NCBI GenBank assembly: GCA_019348265.1
Contig: JAHWJV010000092.1
Location: 1 to 9,999 of the forward strand
From: Gemmatimonadota bacterium
Lineage (GTDB): Bacteria; Gemmatimonadota; Gemmatimonadetes; Longimicrobiales; Longimicrobiaceae
Reading direction: 5' to 3'
Length of the DNA stretch: 9,999 nt
Positions 6,274 through 9,999 of this stretch are shown one piece after another. Under the pieces are notes generated by a model. It did no database searches and had not been told where the DNA came from. It worked only from the letters and a program-made list of their open reading frames with translations. The translations under genes and the position numbers were made by a program. Every line of letters begins with the position of its first letter. The first letter of the stretch is position 1.

Positions 6274-6894
6274 CTACGTCTCCGAGAAATTCCTGAGCAT
6301 CCTCAGCCCCGCTTCCTGGCTCTTCTCGGGGTGGAACTGCGCGCCCCAGACGTTGTCGCGGCCGACGATGGTGCCGAAGCCGCAGTCGTAGGTGCAGCGA
6401 CCGAGGATGTCCGGGCCGTCAGGGTCGAGGAGGGCGTAGCTATGGACGTGGTAGAAGTACGCGGGCTCGGGACCGGCCACGCCGGCCAGCAGCGGGTCGG
6501 CCGCTCCGCGGGCGGTGAACTCGACGGCGTTCCAGCCTACGTGCGGCAGGTGGAGGTCGGTCGGAATGCGGCGGATCTCGCCAGGAAGGAAGGCGAGCCC
6601 GCGCGCGCCCGGCGCCTCCTCGCTCCCTTCGAAGAGAAGCTGCATGCCGACGCAGATGCCGAGAAACGGTCGGCCGGCGGCCACTACCTCACGAACGGCG
6701 TCGCCAAGGCCGCTGCTCTCCAGCCGCTCGATGCACTGGCCGAAGTGTCCCTGTCCGGGCAGCACGAGCCGGTCGGCCGCGCGCGCGACCGCGGGGTCGG
6801 AGGTGAGCACCGTGTCCGCTCCCTCGTGCTCGAACGCCTTCACCACGGAGCGGAGGTTCCCGGCGCCGTAGTCGAGGACGACGACGTTAGGCAT
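6274..6894 (-). CDS. hisH: Imidazole glycerol phosphate synthase, glutamine amidotransferase subunit HisH
   Basis: The 206-residue class I glutamine amidotransferase hydrolyses glutamine and channels ammonia to HisF. It begins MPNVVVLDYGAGNLRS, as expected for HisH. The nucleophile is Cys81 in GICVGMQLLFEGS, and the catalytic His188 and Glu190 are in GAQFHPEKS. The glycine-rich PGQGHFG (46-52) is at the oxyanion-strand position, and PHVGWN (117-122) is also typical. The start at 6894 was chosen because the sequence upstream in this frame is repeat-derived (the 6919-6994 element) and unlike HisH; an AGGAA lies eight bases before it. It is separated from hisB by 105 bp with a large hairpin and from the dapF homologue by another 105 bp, in contrast to the overlapping junctions elsewhere in this cluster. 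Confidence 0.95.
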   Translation of the reverse strand: MPNVVVLDYGAGNLRSVVKAFEHEGADTVLTSDPAVARAADRLVLPGQGHFGQCIERLESSGLGDAVREVVAAGRPFLGICVGMQLLFEGSEEAPGARGLAFLPGEIRRIPTDLHLPHVGWNAVEFTARGAADPLLAGVAGPEPAYFYHVHSYALLDPDGPDILGRCTYDCGFGTIVGRDNVWGAQFHPEKSQEAGLRMLRNFSET

Positions 6895-6918
6895 AGGAGC
6901 CGTTCCTGTCTTCCCGCA

Positions 6919-6994
6919 GAGTGCGAGAGTGAGAGAGTGCGAGAGTGCGAGAGCCCGTACTTTCGCACTTTCGCAAGTTCGCACTCTCGCACTC
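6919..6994. repeat. Long inverted repeat built from 8-nt AGTGCGAG units
   Basis: The left arm has four tandem 8-base units from 6920 to 6951 (AGTGCGAG, with AGTGAGAG as unit two). The right arm (6961-6992) has four units of the complementary type (TTTCGCAC, TTTCGCAA, GTTCGCAC, TCTCGCAC). Pairing 6919-6953 with 6960-6994 gives 35 positions with 29 Watson-Crick pairs, three G-T pairs and three mismatches around the six-base loop CCCGTA. In minus-strand RNA the three G-T positions become A/C mismatches. It begins five bases after the hisB stop. No downstream T-tract was seen, so it looks like a REP-like or mRNA-processing element rather than a standard terminator. Confidence 0.85.
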
Positions 6995-6999
6995 GCCGT

Positions 7000-7596
7000 T
7001 CACAGCACCCCCTTGGTCGACGGAACGGCCTCCGCCCGGCGCGGGTCGATGCGAGTCGCGGCGTCCAGGGCACGAGCGGCGGCCTTGAAGGTGGCTTCGA
7101 CGATGTGGTGCGCGTTGTCGCCGCGGATGCGGTCCAGGTGCACGGTGCAGCGCGCCTCGGTGGCAAAGGCCCGCCAGAACTCACCGGACAGCGCCGCGTC
7201 GAAGTCACCGATGCGCGGCTGCCCTAGCGGGGTGTCGACCGCGAAGTGCAGGAAGGGCCGCCCGGACAGGTCGACCACGGCGCGGACGAGCGCCTCGTCG
7301 AGCGGCACCGTGGCGTCCGCGTAGCGCGCCACTCCACGCTTCTCGCCGAGCGCCTCCGCGAAGGCTGCGCCCAGGACGATGCCGACGTCCTCCACCGTGT
7401 GGTGCGCGTCGACGTGCAGGTCGCCCGCGCAGCGCACCTCCAGGTCGAACATCCCGTGCCGGGCGAGCGCGCTGAGCATGTGGTCGAAGAAGCCGATCCC
7501 GGTCTCGATCGTGGACTCGCCCGTGCCGTCCAGCTCCAGGCGAACGGTGATCTCGGTCTCGCGGGTCTTCCGGGTTCGCTCGGCGACGCGGGTCAT
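7000..7596 (-). CDS. hisB: Imidazoleglycerol-phosphate dehydratase HisB
   Basis: The 198-residue manganese enzyme dehydrates imidazole glycerol phosphate to imidazole acetol phosphate. It is the monofunctional form, without the histidinol-phosphatase domain found fused in enterobacteria. The duplicated metal-binding motifs are visible: FFDHML (36-41) with DAHHTVED (63-70), and GDNAHHIVEATFKA (159-172). The canonical C-terminus PSTKGVL is intact. The ATG at 7596 overlaps the hisC stop as ATGA and is preceded by GGAGAG six bases upstream. A longer open frame that continues upstream to 8520 is only a shadow of hisC. The substrate it consumes is made by HisH/HisF of the same cluster, and its product goes to HisC. 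Confidence 0.96.
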   Translation of the reverse strand: MTRVAERTRKTRETEITVRLELDGTGESTIETGIGFFDHMLSALARHGMFDLEVRCAGDLHVDAHHTVEDVGIVLGAAFAEALGEKRGVARYADATVPLDEALVRAVVDLSGRPFLHFAVDTPLGQPRIGDFDAALSGEFWRAFATEARCTVHLDRIRGDNAHHIVEATFKAAARALDAATRIDPRRAEAVPSTKGVL

Positions 7597-8786
7597 GCGG
7601 TGCTCTCCAGGATGGCGGACATACCGGCCAGAAAGGTGTCGTTCTCTTCCGGCGTTCCCGCGTTGACGCGCAGGCACCCGGCCAGCATCGGGTACTTCGA
7701 GACGTCGCGGACCAGCACGCCATGATCGTCGAGGAGGCGGTCGAATACGGCGTCGTGGTCGAGCCCCGTCGCCTCGACGCGGAAGAGGATGAAGTTCGCC
7801 TCGCTGGGGAAGGCGCGAATCCCGCGCATCGTGGAGAGCCGCTCGAAGACGCGGTCGCGCTCGGCTCGCATCTCGTCCACGTGCGGCTGCAGCAGGGCAC
7901 GCTCCCGCAGCAGCTCCGCCGCGACCGACTCGGTGAAGAAGTTGATGTTGTACGGAAGCTTGGCCTTGTTCACCTGCTCGACCACGGCGGGGTGGCCGAG
8001 GAGATAGCCGGCGCGCAGACCCGCCAGCGCCATCGCCTTGCTGAAGGTGCGCAGCACGATCAGTCGCGGCCGCCCCTCCAGCAGTGGGATGGCGTCGCCT
8101 CCCCCGAACTCCACGTACGCCTGGTCCAGCAGGACCAGCGCATCGGTGGAGTCGTGCACCCGCAGGATCTCCTCGACTGAAAGCGCGGAGCCGGTCGGAT
8201 TGTTGGGCGTGCAGAGCACGATCACGGCGGCCGAAGAGGCGCGCGCCGCGGCTACGATCGCGTCCACGTCGAAGCGCAGGTCCTCCCGGAGCGGCACCGA
8301 GACTACGTCGCCCCCGCCGACCTCCGTCATAAGCCGATAGAGCGTGAAGGTCGGCTCCGGGATGACCACCGAGAGGCCCGGCCGCACCACGACCGCGAGC
8401 ACCGCCTGGATCAGCTCGTTGGAGCCGTTGGCGACCAGAACGCCCTCCATGGGCCAGCCGTGCGTCTCCGAAACCGCCGAGATGAAGTCCTTCGCGACGA
8501 AGGGCGGATAACGGTTCCACGGACGATCCGCCAGCCTCGCCTGGATGCGGCGCTTCAGCTCCGCGGGTACGTCGTACGGGCTCTCGTTCTGGTTCAGCTT
8601 GATGCGCGGCTGATAGTGCTTCAGCGTATACGCCGCCAGCTCCCGGACCTGAGGCTTGATGTGATCGAGAGCCCGCGCGAGGTCATCCTGCGGAACAGGT
8701 CTGCCAGTTTCCGGTTGCCAGTCTCCGGTCGGACTGGCGGCTGGAGAATGGAGACTGGCGACTTCCGGCCTATTCTCGCTCGACAT
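7593..8786 (-). CDS. hisC: Histidinol-phosphate aminotransferase HisC with a repeat-derived N-terminal extension
   Basis: The 397-residue, PLP-dependent class I/II aminotransferase converts imidazole acetol phosphate and glutamate to histidinol phosphate. Motifs include LNQNESPYDVP (64-74), ANGSNELI (119-126), CTPNNPTG (192-199), DQAYVEF (221-227), the PLP-lysine Lys250 in RTFSKAMALAGLRAGY, and Arg373 in LRVNAGTPEEN. The usual HisC sequence begins around residue 36, so there are about 35 extra residues. No in-frame ATG, GTG or TTG occurs between 8786 and the conserved region, so 8786 is the only standard start. Residues 7-28 are encoded by the palindromic repeat at 8703-8768. The ATG lies inside the end of purA (17-base overlap), and the stop overlaps hisB. 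Confidence 0.95.
   Translation of the reverse strand: MSSENRPEVASLHSPAASPTGDWQPETGRPVPQDDLARALDHIKPQVRELAAYTLKHYQPRIKLNQNESPYDVPAELKRRIQARLADRPWNRYPPFVAKDFISAVSETHGWPMEGVLVANGSNELIQAVLAVVVRPGLSVVIPEPTFTLYRLMTEVGGGDVVSVPLREDLRFDVDAIVAAARASSAAVIVLCTPNNPTGSALSVEEILRVHDSTDALVLLDQAYVEFGGGDAIPLLEGRPRLIVLRTFSKAMALAGLRAGYLLGHPAVVEQVNKAKLPYNINFFTESVAAELLRERALLQPHVDEMRAERDRVFERLSTMRGIRAFPSEANFILFRVEATGLDHDAVFDRLLDDHGVLVRDVSKYPMLAGCLRVNAGTPEENDTFLAGMSAILESTA
7603..7608 (-). promoter_or_regulatory. Shine-Dalgarno that decides the hisB start
   Basis: GGAGAG on the minus strand sits six bases before the hisB ATG at 7596, within the last codons of hisC. It supports 7596 over any start further upstream in the same open frame. 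Confidence 0.65.
8703..8768. repeat. Palindromic repeat of GCCAGTYTCC motifs inside the 5' end of hisC
   Basis: On the plus strand GCCAGTTTCCGGT (8703-8715) is followed at a 14-base period by GCCAGTCTCCGGT (8717-8729), matching at 12 of 13 positions. On the other strand the motif recurs: GCCAGTCTCC (8717-8726) pairs perfectly with GGAGACTGGC (8750-8759), and ACTGGC at 8733-8738 is a partial extra copy. Outer CCGG blocks (8711-8714, 8765-8768) can extend the stem. The element looks like intergenic repeat DNA but is translated as part of HisC. Confidence 0.75.
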
Positions 8787-9879
8787 GAATGATCTGATCT
8801 CGTCTCGTTCCCACCGAGACGTACCAGACGGCCGCTCCGGTGAGCTCGGCGATCCGCTGCAGGTAGTCCTGGGCGCGCTCGGGGAGGTCCTCCCAGCGGC
8901 GTGCTTCGGCCGTGGAGGTCTGCCACCCGGGAAGCGTCTCGTAGACGGGTTCCGCCTCGGCCAGGAGGCCGAGGTCGGCGGGGAAGTCGTCGAGGGTCTC
9001 CCCATGGACGTGGTAGCCGGTCGCGATCTGCAGCTCCGGCAGGGTGTCGAGCACGTCGAGCTTCGTGACCGCGAGGCCGGTAAGGCCGTTCACACGCGCG
9101 GCGTAGCGAACCACCACGGCGTCGAACCAGCCGCAGCGGCGCGGCCGCCCCGTCGTCGCGCCATATTCGCCGCCGAGCTCGCGCACCTGCTCCTGCATTG
9201 GCGACGGGAACTCGGTCGGGAGCGGCCCCTCGCCGACCCTCGTGGTGTACGCCTTCACCACGCCGATCACGGCGTCGATCGCCGTCGGGCCGATGCCGAC
9301 GCCCAGCGCGGCGCCGCCCGACGTGGTGTTCGAGGAGGTGACGTACGGATAGGTGCCGTGGTCGACATCGAGCAGCGCTCCCTGCGCGCCCTCGAGCAGC
9401 ACGCGCTGCCCACCTTTGATCGCGTCGTGAATGATGCGCCCCGTGTCCAGTGAGAGGGCGACGAGCCGCTCGCGGATGGCGAGCACCTGCTCCACCAGCT
9501 CCGACGCATCGACGCGCTCTTCGGAACGCAGGCACTCCAGCCGGATGTTCACGCGCTCGGCAGCCGCGCGCAGGAGCTGCTCCGCGCGCTCGGCGTCGCG
9601 CAGGTCCGCCACCCGGATCCCCTGCCGCGCCACCTTGTCCTCGTACGCCGGACCGATCCCCCGCCCCGTCGTGCCGATCTTCTTCGCGCCTCGGCCCGCC
9701 TCCGCCGTGCGGTCCAGCACCTTGTGGTACGGCAGCAGCAGGTGTGCCCGACCGCTCACGCCCACGCGGCCGCCGACGTCGATGCCACGCGCGCTGAGGG
9801 CGTCGAGCTCCTCGGCGTGGACGCCGCGGGACTTGTGGTCGGCGTACCGGCTGTCGGTCGCGAGCTCCGGCCGGTCCAT
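8770..9879 (-). CDS. purA: Adenylosuccinate synthetase, N-terminal region missing and replaced by a CoA-transferase fragment
   Basis: The 369-codon frame ends as normal PurA. From about residue 29 it matches PurA closely: ARGIDVGGRV, RAHLLLPYHK (44-53), KIGTTGRGIGPAYEDK (67-82), LLEGAQGALLDVDHGTYPYV (161-180), the IMP-site TSSNTTSGGA, VKAYTTRVGEGPLPTE, TTGRPRRCGWFD, the guanine-site TKLDVLD and the terminal SVGTRRDQII. PurA joins IMP and aspartate with GTP to give adenylosuccinate in AMP synthesis. Full proteins are about 430 residues and begin with a GDEGKGK P-loop. Here that first ~100 residues is absent. Residues 1-28 (MDRPELATDSRYADHKSRG and on to ELDAL) instead resemble a CaiB/BaiF CoA-transferase. 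The join is at 9796-9810. An in-frame TGA at 9973-9975 prevents further extension. As written the protein cannot be an active PurA. Confidence 0.85.
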   Translation of the reverse strand: MDRPELATDSRYADHKSRGVHAEELDALSARGIDVGGRVGVSGRAHLLLPYHKVLDRTAEAGRGAKKIGTTGRGIGPAYEDKVARQGIRVADLRDAERAEQLLRAAAERVNIRLECLRSEERVDASELVEQVLAIRERLVALSLDTGRIIHDAIKGGQRVLLEGAQGALLDVDHGTYPYVTSSNTTSGGAALGVGIGPTAIDAVIGVVKAYTTRVGEGPLPTEFPSPMQEQVRELGGEYGATTGRPRRCGWFDAVVVRYAARVNGLTGLAVTKLDVLDTLPELQIATGYHVHGETLDDFPADLGLLAEAEPVYETLPGWQTSTAEARRWEDLPERAQDYLQRIAELTGAAVWYVSVGTRRDQIIHVERE

Positions 9880-9999
9880 GAGCTCGCAGAGCCGGCGGAA
9901 CAGGGTGTCCTGGTTGGCCGCGACCAGGATCGCCGTCGGCGGTCGGGTAGACGTTGCTCGGCGCGATCCCCTTCAGCGTCGCGCCGGTGCGCTCCCGGC
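9796..9999 (-). pseudogene. Fragment of a CaiB/BaiF-family CoA-transferase, frameshifted and joined to purA
   Basis: Minus-strand translation from 9997 gives a peptide containing GIAPSNVYPTADG (one frame, to 9932). It continues in another frame from 9930 with ILVAANQDTLFRRLCELMDR, then PELATDSRYADHKSRG and ELDAL. In sequence and order this matches the central part of family III CoA-transferases (CaiB, formyl-CoA transferase type), which move CoA between carboxylic acids. The frame change sits at 9931: either one extra base or two missing bases (for example loss of AT from GATATC). After ELDAL the sequence becomes PurA. Both its beginning (outside the window) and its end are missing here. Confidence 0.75.

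Noticed and set aside
6894..6984. Longer HisH starting at 6984
   Set aside because: The extra 30 residues come from the repeat element and do not resemble HisH. The conserved start MPNVVVLDYGAGN lies at 6894.
6919..6994. Possible CRISPR array
   Set aside because: The units are 8 bases long, contiguous and without unique spacers, and the two halves are inverted relative to each other.
6895..6999. Histidine leader-peptide attenuator or T-box
   Set aside because: There is no run of His codons, no terminator/antiterminator pair with a T-tract, and no T-box core. It also lies inside the cluster rather than at its head.

Overview
The window is GC-rich, densely packed bacterial DNA from a Gram-negative (diderm) organism. 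LptF and LptG imply lipopolysaccharide export to an outer membrane, and a PilB-type ATPase and a ComEA-like protein imply type IV pili and/or DNA uptake. A member of the Gemmatimonadota or a similar high-GC diderm phylum is plausible from the general look of gene content and spacers, but this is inference. No mobile element, tRNA, rRNA or CRISPR array was seen, and no gene-free stretch exceeds 300 bases.

Region 1 (1-1823, minus strand): a compact operon transcribed toward the left edge. Its order is a zinc-dependent M28 / glutaminyl-cyclotransferase-like exported protein, a membrane-anchored double helix-hairpin-helix protein (ComEA-like), and the first 48 codons of a PilB/GspE-type ATPase. 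Region 2 (1824-2063) is a divergent intergenic region with a striking bidirectional promoter whose two -10 elements overlap. Region 3 (2064-4459, plus strand) holds lptF and lptG, overlapping by one base: the two membrane subunits of the LPS transporter. Region 4 (4460-4546) is a short AT-rich convergent spacer with a 12-bp stem-loop.

Region 5 (4547-9999, minus strand) reads, in transcription order: a CoA-transferase (CaiB/BaiF) fragment, purA (N-terminally truncated), hisC, hisB, hisH, a dapF homologue, hisF. HisC, HisB, HisH and HisF cover the middle of histidine biosynthesis. PurA belongs to AMP synthesis and is metabolically linked, because the HisH/HisF reaction returns AICAR to the purine pathway. 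hisA, usually between hisH and hisF, is absent. Its slot holds a DapF-fold protein in which BOTH catalytic cysteines are serine while the other substrate-binding motifs are kept.

Most notable observations: (a) the purA reading frame is a chimera. Its first ~100 PurA residues, including the P-loop, are replaced by the middle of a CaiB-type CoA-transferase that also carries a frameshift, so this is either a contig chimera or a genuine rearrangement. (b) The DapF homologue lacks both catalytic cysteines. (c) Each non-overlapping or unusual junction of the his cluster carries a different short-motif inverted repeat: a near-perfect 35-position hairpin of 8-nt units between hisB and hisH; a GCCAGTYTCC palindrome translated as the N-terminus of HisC; and an AT-rich inverted repeat between hisH and the dapF homologue. 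(d) The promoter between the M28 gene and lptF is bidirectional.
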